A stretch of 64,000 nucleotides of DNA, from positions 558,001 through 622,000 of the forward strand of contig CANMQO010000001.1 in the NCBI GenBank assembly GCA_947500055.1. The letters are read 5' to 3'. This document shows, piece after piece, positions 34,056 to 42,928 of the stretch. This DNA comes from an uncultured Paracoccaceae bacterium. GTDB lineage: Bacteria; Pseudomonadota; Alphaproteobacteria; Rhodobacterales; Rhodobacteraceae. The notes under the pieces were generated by a model. That model was not told where the DNA came from, did no database searches, and was given only the letters and a program-made list of their open reading frames with translations. A program made the position numbers and the translations under genes. Position 1 is the stretch's first letter. Each line of letters begins with the position of its first letter.

Positions 34056-34805
34056 ATGACCGCATCACCACTGCGTTTTCCGTTGCGATCGGTGCTCTGG
34101 ATTGCGTTTTTTGGCGTAATCATAACAGCCTGGGTTGTGATGTTCATGATGGCGAAGATGTCGGGCGTTGATGTGATTGGCCGACCCGTGGGCATGAACA
34201 TGATGCCGATGGACACGTTTGCCGCCTTGTTCCCGATGTGGGCAATCATGATGGCGGCGATGATGCTGCCGACGATGATACCGACCCTGACCACCTATGA
34301 ACGGCTGATGGTCAGCGCCGATGGCACACGCGTGGGCTGGGTTGGTGTTTTGTTGGGCTATTTCGCCGTTTGGGTCGCCTTTGCCGCGCTAATTTCGTCC
34401 GCGCAGGTGGCGTTGACCCGGTTTGCCGTGATCGATGCGTTGGGAATTGCCACGTCGGGTTTGATTGCGGGGGGGCTGATGATTCTCGTTGGCGCATTCC
34501 AGTTCACCCGCGCCAAAGAGGTCTGCCACGGCGTCTGCCACGCGCCGATGACCTATTTCCTCGGTCATTGGAAAACCGGTTTTGCGGGCGGTTTGCGCAT
34601 GGGGCTGGGCCTTGGCGCGTATTGCGTCGGCTGTTGCTGGGGGTTCATGGCGCTTGGCTTTGTCGGTGGTGTGATGAGCCTGTTGTGGATGGGGTTGGCG
34701 ACCCTGCTGATGATTTTCGAGAAACTGCCCGCGATCGGGCATCATGTGATCAAACCCACCGGAGTTCTGCTGATTTTGGTAGGACTGGCCGTGGCGATAC
34801 TTTAA
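34056..34805 (+). CDS. DUF2182 integral membrane protein
   Basis: 249 residues from MTASPLRFPLRSV, preceded by GGAGGAG; the frame extends 39 bases upstream. About seven hydrophobic segments with Met-rich motifs (MKMSGV-like start, GMNMMPMDTFAALFPMWAIMM) and cysteines in VCHGVCH and YCVGCCWG, which could bind metal. This family is annotated as a predicted metal-binding membrane protein. It is the first gene of a run, 13 bases before the DUF1326 gene; DUF2182 and DUF1326 often travel together. Confidence 0.82.
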   Translation: MTASPLRFPLRSVLWIAFFGVIITAWVVMFMMAKMSGVDVIGRPVGMNMMPMDTFAALFPMWAIMMAAMMLPTMIPTLTTYERLMVSADGTRVGWVGVLLGYFAVWVAFAALISSAQVALTRFAVIDALGIATSGLIAGGLMILVGAFQFTRAKEVCHGVCHAPMTYFLGHWKTGFAGGLRMGLGLGAYCVGCCWGFMALGFVGGVMSLLWMGLATLLMIFEKLPAIGHHVIKPTGVLLILVGLAVAIL

Positions 34806-34818
34806 GAAAGGCGTAGAC

Positions 34819-35529
34819 ATGGCTGAAAAGAAAAGAGAACCAGGCGACCGGCTACCCATTTCGCAGCGGATCGACCAGCGGATGGAGAGCAACTCGTTGC
34901 GCCGCAAGATGAAACCGACCGAATGGGCGATCAAGGGGGAGCTGTTTTTGAACTGTTCCTGTACCGTGTTCTGCCCTTGTGTGGTGTCACTTGGTGCACA
35001 TCCCCCGACCGAAGGCCATTGCCATGCCTGGATGGCGATTGCGATTGACGAGGGGCATTTTGAGGGCGAGGACCTGTCGGGCCTGAATGTTGGTTTGCTG
35101 GTCGATATTCCCGGCCGGATGGCTGAAGGGAACTGGAAAGTCGCGGCTTATGTCGATGAGCGGTCAACCCAGAAAGCCTATAACGGTATTCTGAAAATAT
35201 TCAGCGGTGCCGCAGGTGGCACGACCGGCCTGTTCACAATGCTGGTGTCCGAGATCATTGGCGCAGAGCGTGAGAAGGTCGAGATCGTGCGCGAGGGCGA
35301 CAAGCGCGGCATCTATATCGGGCGCAAAATTCAAGGTGAGATCGAGATGATGAAGGGTAAGTCGCCTGATCATCCGGTGATGATCAGCAACTCGAAATAC
35401 TGGATGGGGCCGGATATCATCGCCGCCGCTGGCACCAAGTCGAAAGTGCGCGATTATGGTCGTGTGTGGGATTTCGGGGGCAAATCTGCCGAGATCTGCC
35501 CGATTGACTGGAAAGGCCCCAAGCCGTGA
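34819..35529 (+). CDS. DUF1326 protein
   Basis: 236 residues. The N-terminal block contains the cysteine cluster FLNCSCTVFCPC, followed by the glycine/histidine region PPTEGHCHAW, typical of DUF1326, for which metal binding is suspected. No signal peptide. Its stop overlaps the GTG start of the DinB-family gene (35526), so translation is coupled. Function unknown. Confidence 0.82.
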   Translation: MAEKKREPGDRLPISQRIDQRMESNSLRRKMKPTEWAIKGELFLNCSCTVFCPCVVSLGAHPPTEGHCHAWMAIAIDEGHFEGEDLSGLNVGLLVDIPGRMAEGNWKVAAYVDERSTQKAYNGILKIFSGAAGGTTGLFTMLVSEIIGAEREKVEIVREGDKRGIYIGRKIQGEIEMMKGKSPDHPVMISNSKYWMGPDIIAAAGTKSKVRDYGRVWDFGGKSAEICPIDWKGPKP

Positions 35530-36032
35530 TCACGCCCGAGTATTGTAAGACCATGGCGCGCTATAATGCGTGGCAGAACAAGGGTTTGCGCGAGATGATA
35601 CCGACAATGGATCGCGATGCACTTTATGAGGACCGTGGCGCGTTCTTTGGATCAATCATGCGCACGCTGAACCATCTTTTATGGGGCGATGCGATCTGGA
35701 CGAGTCGTTTTGACGGTGGTGCGCCGCCTGATCTGCCGCTTGAGGACAGCTTTGAAATGGCCCCGACGCCTGCGGTCTGGGCTGCGGACCGGTTCCGCAT
35801 GGATGCCAGGATCACCCTATGGGCGCAGAGCGTGCATGCGGTCGATCTGGTCGGCGATATCGAGTGGTATTCGGGGGCGATGAAAAAGCAGATGTCGATG
35901 CCGAAGGCGATTTGTGTCATGCAGTTGTTCAACCATCAGACCCATCATCGCGGGCAAGTCCATGCGATGCTGACGGCGTTGGGCCAGAAACCCAATGATA
36001 CCGATCTTCCTTTTATGCCGGAGGATCATTGA
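35526..36032 (+). CDS. DinB-family protein (YfiT-like metal enzyme)
   Basis: 168 residues from a GTG start overlapping the previous stop. The four-helix DinB fold has its metal-binding histidines in TLNHLLWGD and NHQTHHRGQVH. Some DinB-fold enzymes are thiol-dependent S-transferases (bacillithiol, mycothiol, glutathione), so a thiol reaction next to DMSP genes is thinkable. Function here unknown. Confidence 0.82.
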   Translation: MITPEYCKTMARYNAWQNKGLREMIPTMDRDALYEDRGAFFGSIMRTLNHLLWGDAIWTSRFDGGAPPDLPLEDSFEMAPTPAVWAADRFRMDARITLWAQSVHAVDLVGDIEWYSGAMKKQMSMPKAICVMQLFNHQTHHRGQVHAMLTALGQKPNDTDLPFMPEDH

Positions 36033-36033
36033 C

Positions 36034-36267
36034 GTGCCGTTTTTGATCATTGCAGCTTTGGTGATCGCCTTTGTTTTCTGGAATCTCGGTCGTCGCTCCG
36101 CGCCGGGTGGCTTTGGTCGCAAGCCGGGCAAATGCCGCTGGGAGGCGACGGGGAACGATACGGTGTCACTGGGTGAATACCGCTGCCGCACCTGCAAGGT
36201 CACGGCTTATGCCAAGGGCGGCAGGCCGCCGCAGGAATGCAAACGCGGTTTGGGAGGATCATTGTGA
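36034..36267 (+). CDS. Small membrane-anchored zinc-ribbon-like protein, 77 aa
   Basis: 77 residues from a GTG start, preceded by GGAGGATC; the frame extends upstream into the DinB gene and that part is a shadow. One membrane segment (about 3-19, FLIIAALVIAFVFWNLG) and a C-terminal domain with four cysteines in CRW...CRTC...C pattern, suggestive of a zinc ribbon. Its stop overlaps the dmdA start. No named family. Confidence 0.6.
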   Translation: MPFLIIAALVIAFVFWNLGRRSAPGGFGRKPGKCRWEATGNDTVSLGEYRCRTCKVTAYAKGGRPPQECKRGLGGSL

Positions 36268-37367
36268 TGGCCGTTATTGCACCGTCCCGCCGCATCCGGC
36301 GCACCCCGTTTACCCCCGGTGTCGAGACCGCAGGTGTGAAGGGATACACGGTTTACAATCACATGCTGCTGCCGACCGCGTTTCGCAGTGTCGAAGAGGA
36401 TTATCATCATCTGAAATCTGCTGTGCAGGTCTGGGATGTGGCTTGTGAGCGCCAGATTGAGTTGCGCGGCCCCGATGCCGCGCGCCTGATGCAGATGCTG
36501 ACCCCGCGTGATTTGCGCGGTATGCTGCCCGGCCAGTGTTTCTACGTGCCCATCGTGGACGAGACGGGGGGCATGCTGAATGACCCTGTCGCGCTGAAAC
36601 TGTCAGAAGATCGTTGGTGGATTTCGATTGCCGACAGTGATTTGCTTTTCTGGGTCAAGGGCTTGGCATATGGGTATCGGCTGGATGTGCTGGTTGATGA
36701 ACCCGACGTGTCGCCCTTGGCTGTGCAAGGCCCCAAGGCCGAGGAACTGGTCGCCCGCATCTTTGGCGATGCTGTCCGCGCGATCAAGTTTTTCCGCTTT
36801 GGCTGGTTTGATTTTCAAGGTGTCAGCATGGCTGTCGCCCGGTCGGGTTATTCCAAACAGGGCGGGTTTGAGATTTACGTCGATGGCACGGCCAATGGTA
36901 TGCCGCTGTGGAATGCCTTGTTTGAGGCGGGCAAGGATCTGGATGTGCATGCCGGTTGCCCCAATCTGATTGAACGGATTGAGGGCGGTTTGCTGTCCTA
37001 TGGCAATGACATGACCCGCGAAAATACACCACATGAATGCGGGCTGGGCCGTTTCTGTTCCACCCAGACGGCGATTGGTTGTGTTGGCCGCGATGCTTTG
37101 CTGCGTGTGGCCAAGGAAGGTCCGACCCAGCAGGTGCGGGCCATTTCAGTTGATGGCGACATTCCGCCCTGTGACCGTAGCTGGCCAGTTGTGGCCAAGG
37201 GCAAGCGGGTGGGGCAGGTGACCTCTGCCGCCAAATCCCCGGATTTTGGCACCAATGTCGCCATTGGCATGGTCCGCATGACCCATTGGGATGATGGCAC
37301 GCCATTGCAGGTCGAAACACCGGATGGTCTGCGTGACGCAACCGTTCACGAGAAGTTCTGGATTTGA
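36267..37367 (+). CDS. dmdA: DMSP demethylase DmdA
   Basis: 366 residues of the GcvT-fold family. DmdA transfers a methyl group from DMSP to tetrahydrofolate, giving methylmercaptopropionate. The N-terminal motif SRRIRRTPFTPGVETAGVKG, then YTVYNHMLLPT, VQVWDVACERQ, SGYSKQGGFEIYV and ENTPHECGLG, match DmdA as I recall it from roseobacters far better than GcvT or sarcosine enzymes. The ATG overlaps the previous stop and has GGGAGGA upstream. acuI follows at 14 bases, as in Ruegeria. Biochemical identity is inferred. Confidence 0.82.
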   Translation: MAVIAPSRRIRRTPFTPGVETAGVKGYTVYNHMLLPTAFRSVEEDYHHLKSAVQVWDVACERQIELRGPDAARLMQMLTPRDLRGMLPGQCFYVPIVDETGGMLNDPVALKLSEDRWWISIADSDLLFWVKGLAYGYRLDVLVDEPDVSPLAVQGPKAEELVARIFGDAVRAIKFFRFGWFDFQGVSMAVARSGYSKQGGFEIYVDGTANGMPLWNALFEAGKDLDVHAGCPNLIERIEGGLLSYGNDMTRENTPHECGLGRFCSTQTAIGCVGRDALLRVAKEGPTQQVRAISVDGDIPPCDRSWPVVAKGKRVGQVTSAAKSPDFGTNVAIGMVRMTHWDDGTPLQVETPDGLRDATVHEKFWI

Positions 37368-37381
37368 AAAGGGAGGCGGCG

Positions 37382-38368
37382 ATGTTCAACGCATTGGTGG
37401 TCGAGAAGGATGAAGAGGGCAAGACACATGCGGCGGTGAAGGAGCTATCGCTGGATGATCTGCCCGCAGGTGATGTGACCGTCGCCGTCGAATATTCCAC
37501 GGTCAATTACAAGGATGGCCTTTGCATTGGGCCGGGTGGCGGTTTGGTCCGCAACTATCCGCATGTGCCGGGCATTGATTTCGCTGGCACGGTCGAGGCG
37601 TCGGATGATGACCGCTACAAGCCCGGCGACAAGGTTGTCCTGACCGGCTGGCGTGTGGGCGAGGCCCATTGGGGCGGTTATGCCCAGAAGGCGCGGGTGA
37701 AGGCCGATTGGCTGGTCCCATTACCGGATGGCATTGATACACGCCAGGCCATGGCTGTTGGCACGGCAGGCTTTACCGCGATGCTGGCGGTCATGGCGCT
37801 TGAACGGCAGGGGATCAAGGATGGTCCGGTGCTGGTGACCGGGGCTGCGGGTGGCGTGGGGTCTGTCGCGACCGCAATTCTGGCCAATCTGGGATATGAG
37901 GTGGCTGGGGTGACGGGCCGCCCTGAAACCGCCGATTACCTGACATCGCTGGGCGCGAAACGCATCGTGGCCCGTGAAGAACTGAACGAAACCACCAAAC
38001 GCCCGCTGGAGGGCGAGACTTGGGGTGGCTGTGTGGATGCCGTGGGCGGTGTGATGCTGGCCCGCGTGCTGGGGCAGATGCAATACGGGGCGTCTGTGGC
38101 TGCGGTTGGCCTCGCGGGTGGTGCGAATTTGCCAGCCACGGTTATTCCGTTCCTGCTGCGTGGGGTCAACCTGCTGGGCATCGACAGTGTGATGCAGCCC
38201 TATGACAACCGCGTTGAAGCGTGGCTGCGGGTCGCCAAAGATCTGCCGATGGACAAGCTGGAGGCAATGATCCAGCCTGCGGTCCTGGCCGATTTGCCGG
38301 AACTGGGGCGCGGCATCCTGAAAGGTCAGGTAAAAGGCCGCGTGGTGGTGGATGTGAACAGCGCATAG
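37382..38368 (+). CDS. acuI: Acrylyl-CoA reductase AcuI
   Basis: 328 residues, MDR-type oxidoreductase without catalytic zinc. NADPH-binding loop TGAAGGVGSVATAIL at about 150, and the start MFNALVVEKDEEGKTHAAV with YSTVNYKDGL. AcuI reduces acryloyl-CoA to propionyl-CoA and protects from acrylate made during DMSP breakdown. Good ribosome site GGGAGG. It directly follows dmdA, the classical roseobacter arrangement. Confidence 0.88.
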   Translation: MFNALVVEKDEEGKTHAAVKELSLDDLPAGDVTVAVEYSTVNYKDGLCIGPGGGLVRNYPHVPGIDFAGTVEASDDDRYKPGDKVVLTGWRVGEAHWGGYAQKARVKADWLVPLPDGIDTRQAMAVGTAGFTAMLAVMALERQGIKDGPVLVTGAAGGVGSVATAILANLGYEVAGVTGRPETADYLTSLGAKRIVAREELNETTKRPLEGETWGGCVDAVGGVMLARVLGQMQYGASVAAVGLAGGANLPATVIPFLLRGVNLLGIDSVMQPYDNRVEAWLRVAKDLPMDKLEAMIQPAVLADLPELGRGILKGQVKGRVVVDVNSA

Positions 38369-38445
38369 CGGTCGAACAAACCGGCTGGACAGAAAATCAG
38401 GCGCCGGTGCTTGCGCATCGGGGCCATTTTCGTATCCATGGGCGC

Positions 38446-39663
38446 ATGACATTAGATATCGACTGGGTCCGTGCCCAATTCCCCGCCTTTGAAGTGCCTG
38501 CCTTGCAAGGTCAGGCCTTTTTTGAGAACGCTGGTGGTTCTTACACATGCCGTCAGGTGATTGACCGTTTGCATCGCTTTTATACAGAGCGGAAGGTGCA
38601 GCCCTATGCGGCATATGACGCCTCTCGTCTGGGTGGTGAGGAGATGGATGAAGCCCGCGACAGGCTGGCCGCCATGCTGGGTGTCGCCGCCCATGAGGTG
38701 TCTTTTGGCCCCTCGACCACGCAAAATACCTATGTGCTCGCGCAGGCTGTCCGCCGCTGGATCAAACCCGGTCAGCGTATTGTGGTCACAAATCAGGATC
38801 ATGAGGCCAATAGTGGTCCCTGGCGTCGCTTGGCCGAGGAAGGTGTTGAACTGCTTGAGTGGCAGATTGACCCCGAATCCGGCCAGCTACGCCAAGAAGA
38901 CCTGGTAAAATTGCTTGAGCAGGACGTCGCCCTTGTGTGTTTTCCACATTGTTCCAATGTGGTGGGTCACATCAATGATGTGGCCGCGATTTCCAAGCTG
39001 GCCAAGGCGGCGGGTGCCCGTGTTTGTGTCGATGGTGTCAGCTATGCCCCGCATGGGTTTGCGGATGTTGGTGCGCTTGGCTGCGATGTCTATCTGTTCA
39101 GTGCCTATAAGACCTATGGCCCTCATCAGGGGATCATGGTGATCCGGGAGGATTGGGGCATGGAACTGCCCAATCAGGCGCATTATTTCAATGCGGACAG
39201 TCTTTATAAACGGTTTACACCTGCTGGCCCTGATCATGCACAGGTCGCGGCCTGTGCCGGCATGGCAGATTATCTTGAAGCGCTTTCGGCCCATCATGGC
39301 GGTGGCACTGGCCCTGATGCGGCGCGTCTGTCCCATGATTTGATGCGTGATCATGAGGTGACGCTGTTGCAGCCATTGCTGGATTACGTCACCGCCAAGA
39401 ACACCATGCGTTTGATTGGCCCGGCGGATGCCGCGCAACGTGCCCCAACGGTGGCGGTTGCCCTTGGTTCGAATGCGGAAGAGGCCGCTGCGGCCCTTGC
39501 CCCACTTGGCATCATGGCAGGGGGCGGCGATTTTTATGCCGGTCGTCCGCTGTCGGCGATGGGGGTCAATCCTGAAACCGGCGTGCTGCGCCTGAGTTTT
39601 GTGCATTACACCAGTGCCGCGGAGGTTGACGCGCTGATTCCCGCGCTAGATCAGGCGGTGTAA
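38446..39663 (+). CDS. Class V aminotransferase-fold PLP enzyme, cysteine-desulfurase-like
   Basis: 405 residues from MTLDIDWVRAQFPAF. The PLP lysine is in FSAYKTYGPHQG; the preceding VDGVSYAPHGFADV contains the Asp pairing with PLP nitrogen. The NifS/SufS-like fold suggests a desulfurase or lyase, but there is no clear catalytic-Cys loop that I can see. It follows acuI at 77 bases and could be part of that transcript; an upstream open frame overlaps acuI and is a shadow. Substrate unknown. Confidence 0.78.
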   Translation: MTLDIDWVRAQFPAFEVPALQGQAFFENAGGSYTCRQVIDRLHRFYTERKVQPYAAYDASRLGGEEMDEARDRLAAMLGVAAHEVSFGPSTTQNTYVLAQAVRRWIKPGQRIVVTNQDHEANSGPWRRLAEEGVELLEWQIDPESGQLRQEDLVKLLEQDVALVCFPHCSNVVGHINDVAAISKLAKAAGARVCVDGVSYAPHGFADVGALGCDVYLFSAYKTYGPHQGIMVIREDWGMELPNQAHYFNADSLYKRFTPAGPDHAQVAACAGMADYLEALSAHHGGGTGPDAARLSHDLMRDHEVTLLQPLLDYVTAKNTMRLIGPADAAQRAPTVAVALGSNAEEAAAALAPLGIMAGGGDFYAGRPLSAMGVNPETGVLRLSFVHYTSAAEVDALIPALDQAV

Positions 39664-39693
39664 GCAGGCAAGCACGTCCTGCGTGGAGGACTG

Positions 39694-41109
39694 ATGCCTA
39701 ATACCCCGATCTTGTTGTGGTTTCGCCGTGATTTCCGGTTGGCAGATCATGCGGCGTTGAGAGCGGCCTGTGCATCCGGCCGTCCGGTGATCCCGGTTTT
39801 CATTCATGATGAACAATTGGCCGCGCTTGGCGCTGCCCCAAAGATGCGCATGGGGCTTGCGCTGGCCCATTTTGCCGATGTGCTGGAACAGTCAGGGAGC
39901 CGTATGATCCTGCGCAAAGGCGCGCCATTGGCGGTGCTGCGCGCGTTGGTGGCCGAAACCGGCGCGGGTTCCGTCTATTGGTCGCGCCGCAATGATCCCG
40001 AAAGCAAGGCCATTGATACCGATGTGAAGGCCGCATTGAAGGCGGATGGTTTGGATGTGCAAAGCTTTGCCGGGCATCTGTTGTTTGAACCCTGGACGGT
40101 GGCCACAAAAACCGGCGGGTTCTACAAGGTCTTTACGCCAATGTGGAAAGCAGTTCGGGGCAGGGAGGTGCCAACTCCGTTGCCCGCGCCGCATGTGATC
40201 CCTGCGCCGGATGCCTGGCCCGCATCGGATGATCTGACCGATTGGCAGATGGCCGCGCGGATGCGCCGGGCGGCGGTGGGTCTGGCCTGTCATTGCACCG
40301 TGGGTGAGGCGGCGGCGGGCAACAGGCTGCGGGCTTTTGTCGAGGATCGCGTCGGCAACTATGTCAGGAACAGGGATTTGCCGGGGGTTGATGGCACATC
40401 GCGTCTTTCCGAAAACCTGACCTATGGTGAGATCAGCCCCAGAACCTGTTGGCACGCAGGCATGCGTGCCTTGCATGATGGCAAGGGCGATGCCGAGGTT
40501 TTCCTCAAAGAGCTGGTCTGGCGCGAGTTTGCCTATCATCTGGCGCATCACACGCCGCATATTGTGAAGCAAAACTGGAAACCGGATTGGGATGGCTTTC
40601 CGTGGAACACCGATGAAACGGATGAGGTGACCGCCTGGAGGCGAGGCCGCACCGGTATTCGATTTGTCGACGCTGCAATGCGCGAGATGTATGTGACGGG
40701 CACCATGCATAACAGAGGGCGGATGATTGTAGCGTCGTATCTGACGAAACATCTGCTGACCGATTGGCGGATCGGGATGAACTGGTTCGCGGATTGTCTG
40801 ATTGATTGGGATCCGTGCAGCAACGCCATGGGCTGGCAATGGTCGGCGGGATCAGGCCCCGATGCGACCCCCTATTTCCGGATATTTAACCCGGTCACTC
40901 AACTGGACAAATTCGACAAGGACCGGACCTATGTCAAAGCCTGGCTGGCGGAGGATTACAAAAAGCCATCTGCCACCGCGCTGGCGTATTATGATATGAT
41001 CCCGTTGCAGTGGGGCATGAAAGCGACCGATCATTATCCTGATCCGGTTGTCGCGGTCGATCTGGGGCGCAAGAGGGCCCTGGCGGCTTATGAAGCGCGT
41101 GGATTTTAG
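39694..41109 (+). CDS. phrB: Deoxyribodipyrimidine photolyase
   Basis: 471 residues. Antenna-binding Rossmann half (LLWFRRDFRLADHAAL, FIHDEQL) and C-terminal FAD domain with the signature NRGRMIVASYLTKHLL-type block, then DWRIG, WDPCSNAMGWQWSAGSG and YFRIFNPVTQ. Light-driven repair of cyclobutane pyrimidine dimers; class I. A cryptochrome-like role is less likely, as the Trp and FAD residues are typical. Stands alone. Confidence 0.92.
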   Translation: MPNTPILLWFRRDFRLADHAALRAACASGRPVIPVFIHDEQLAALGAAPKMRMGLALAHFADVLEQSGSRMILRKGAPLAVLRALVAETGAGSVYWSRRNDPESKAIDTDVKAALKADGLDVQSFAGHLLFEPWTVATKTGGFYKVFTPMWKAVRGREVPTPLPAPHVIPAPDAWPASDDLTDWQMAARMRRAAVGLACHCTVGEAAAGNRLRAFVEDRVGNYVRNRDLPGVDGTSRLSENLTYGEISPRTCWHAGMRALHDGKGDAEVFLKELVWREFAYHLAHHTPHIVKQNWKPDWDGFPWNTDETDEVTAWRRGRTGIRFVDAAMREMYVTGTMHNRGRMIVASYLTKHLLTDWRIGMNWFADCLIDWDPCSNAMGWQWSAGSGPDATPYFRIFNPVTQLDKFDKDRTYVKAWLAEDYKKPSATALAYYDMIPLQWGMKATDHYPDPVVAVDLGRKRALAAYEARGF

Positions 41110-41125
41110 GGAAATTCTGCCGGTT

Positions 41126-41151
41126 CACGAAAAATTTTAACGTTTTCCGTG
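41126..41151 (+). terminator. Imperfect hairpin after photolyase gene
   Basis: CACGAAAA and TTTTCCGTG (41126-41151) form an imperfect hairpin starting 16 bases beyond the phrB stop. The stem ends in A/T pairs, as in a Rho-independent terminator, though the T tract is in the stem. Confidence 0.35.
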
Positions 41152-41233
41152 ACTTCGCGCATTGGAGAGTTAATTTTGGGTAAATGCCGCTCTCTCGTGT
41201 TTGGAGGGGCGGCGTGGGTGCAAAGACACAGGG

Positions 41234-42448
41234 ATGACGATGATACTCACGACGACTGATGGGCAGGACAACTTGCCACGCTATTTTGCTGCCGTATTCG
41301 ACAAGCTGCAGGGCATGCAGCGCGGACGTATTGACCTTGTTTTATCTGATGGCCGCCATTTCCGCGCTGAGGGTCCTGATCCGGGCTATGTTGCCGAAAT
41401 CCATGTGCATAACGATGATCTGTTTGCCCGCACGATCCGCGAAGGCGACCTGGGCTTTTGCGAAGCCTATATGGATGGCTGGTGGACAACACCCGATCTG
41501 ATGACCTTCATGGATCTTGTCCATGATGATGCCGAGAATATTTATGACGGGTTTCCCGGCCAGTTCCTTGTGCGGTTTTACGAGCGGATGCGGTTTTGGA
41601 TGCAAGGCAATTCAAAGACGCAGGCGCGCAAGAATATCAGCTATCACTATGATCTTGGAAATCAGTTCTACGGCCTGTGGCTGGATGACACGATGACCTA
41701 TTCATCGGCCAAGTTCGACACCGGCCGGCAAAGCCTGGAGGCAGCCCAGATCGCAAAATACGAAAGTATGGTGGATCAGATGGGCGCGCAGCCCGGTGAC
41801 CATGTGCTGGAGATCGGCTGCGGTTGGGGCGGCTTTGCCGAATATGCGGCCAGGGAACGCGGTCTGAAAGTGACCGGGCTGACCATCAGCCAGGAACAGC
41901 ATGATTATGCCGTGGATCGCATCGCCCGGGCAGGGCTGACCGATATGGTCGAGATCAAGATGCAGGATTATCGCGATGAGACGGGAACCTATGACGGCAT
42001 CGCCAGCATCGAAATGTTCGAGGCGGTGGGCGAAAAATACTGGCCCGTCTATTTCGACACCGTGCGTGAAAGGCTGAAACCGGGCAAACACGCAACACTT
42101 CAGATCATCACGGTCGAGCATCGCAGGTGGGAGGTTTATAAGCGCGGGGTGGACTTCATCCAGAAATACATCTTTCCCGGCGGTATGCTTCCCAGCCCCG
42201 TCGTTCTGCGCCAAGAGATTGAAAAGGCTGGATTAATCGTAGCGAAATCAATCGAATTTGGTGAAAGTTACAGCCAGACCCTGCGCCGCTGGCATGAAAC
42301 CTTCAACGCCAAATGGGATGAGGTTGCCGCCCTCGGCTTTGACGACCGCTTCAAACGCATGTGGAACTTTTATCTGACCTCTTGCGCGGGCACTTTTCAT
42401 AGCGGAAACTGCGACGTAACGCAGATTACCGTGACACGCGCCCCATAA
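41234..42448 (+). CDS. cfa: Cyclopropane-fatty-acyl-phospholipid synthase
   Basis: 404 residues from MTMILTTTDGQDNLPR; an earlier in-frame start at 41201 is less likely. The SAM motif VLEIGCGWGGFAEYAAR and the C-terminal FYLTSCAGTFHSGN match Cfa. The enzyme adds a methylene group from SAM across unsaturated phospholipid acyl chains, a stress and stationary-phase change. Followed by trgA at 36 bases. Confidence 0.9.
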   Translation: MTMILTTTDGQDNLPRYFAAVFDKLQGMQRGRIDLVLSDGRHFRAEGPDPGYVAEIHVHNDDLFARTIREGDLGFCEAYMDGWWTTPDLMTFMDLVHDDAENIYDGFPGQFLVRFYERMRFWMQGNSKTQARKNISYHYDLGNQFYGLWLDDTMTYSSAKFDTGRQSLEAAQIAKYESMVDQMGAQPGDHVLEIGCGWGGFAEYAARERGLKVTGLTISQEQHDYAVDRIARAGLTDMVEIKMQDYRDETGTYDGIASIEMFEAVGEKYWPVYFDTVRERLKPGKHATLQIITVEHRRWEVYKRGVDFIQKYIFPGGMLPSPVVLRQEIEKAGLIVAKSIEFGESYSQTLRRWHETFNAKWDEVAALGFDDRFKRMWNFYLTSCAGTFHSGNCDVTQITVTRAP

Positions 42449-42484
42449 AGAAGGCCGTTCACGGCCAGATGAGGACGCAGTGCT

Positions 42485-42925
42485 ATGCCCACCGCCGGAC
42501 GCCTTGCCGCCGCTTTGGCCTTTTTCATCTATGGTTGGTATATTGGTCTTTTGGCCACGCCGTTTTTTCCGGAGGCAAATCCACCAAACTCGTTCCTTCC
42601 GCTTTGTGTTGTGGTCGCATTGCTTTGTGGCTGGATGGTCGTGGGGAGCCGCGCCGGGAATGGTTATCTTGCCGCGATTGGGAACGGGCTGACCGGCGCG
42701 TTTGCCTTTACGGTCTGGATCGCGTTCCTGCTGTCGTTTTACAACATGATCCGCAGAGCATTGCGTAACCTTTATGATGGCCCGATGGAGGCTGTTGTCG
42801 ATGTTTTCAACCTGATGCTTGAGATGGGGCAGGACTTCTTCGATGTGAACCTCGTCCTGTCGATATTGATCGGTGGCGTCCTTTGCGCCTTTGTCGCTGA
42901 GTATTTTGCAAAACGGTATCCATAG
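42485..42925 (+). CDS. trgA: TrgA-family membrane protein, tellurite resistance
   Basis: 146 residues with about four hydrophobic segments (YGWYIGLLATPFF, CVVVALLCGWMVVGS, TGAFAFTVWIAFLLSFY and a C-terminal segment). The identity comes mainly from synteny with trgB and cysK, the Rhodobacter tellurite resistance locus. Role in resistance is known genetically, mechanism is not. Four bases from the trgB start. Confidence 0.8.
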   Translation: MPTAGRLAAALAFFIYGWYIGLLATPFFPEANPPNSFLPLCVVVALLCGWMVVGSRAGNGYLAAIGNGLTGAFAFTVWIAFLLSFYNMIRRALRNLYDGPMEAVVDVFNLMLEMGQDFFDVNLVLSILIGGVLCAFVAEYFAKRYP

Positions 42926-42928
42926 CGG

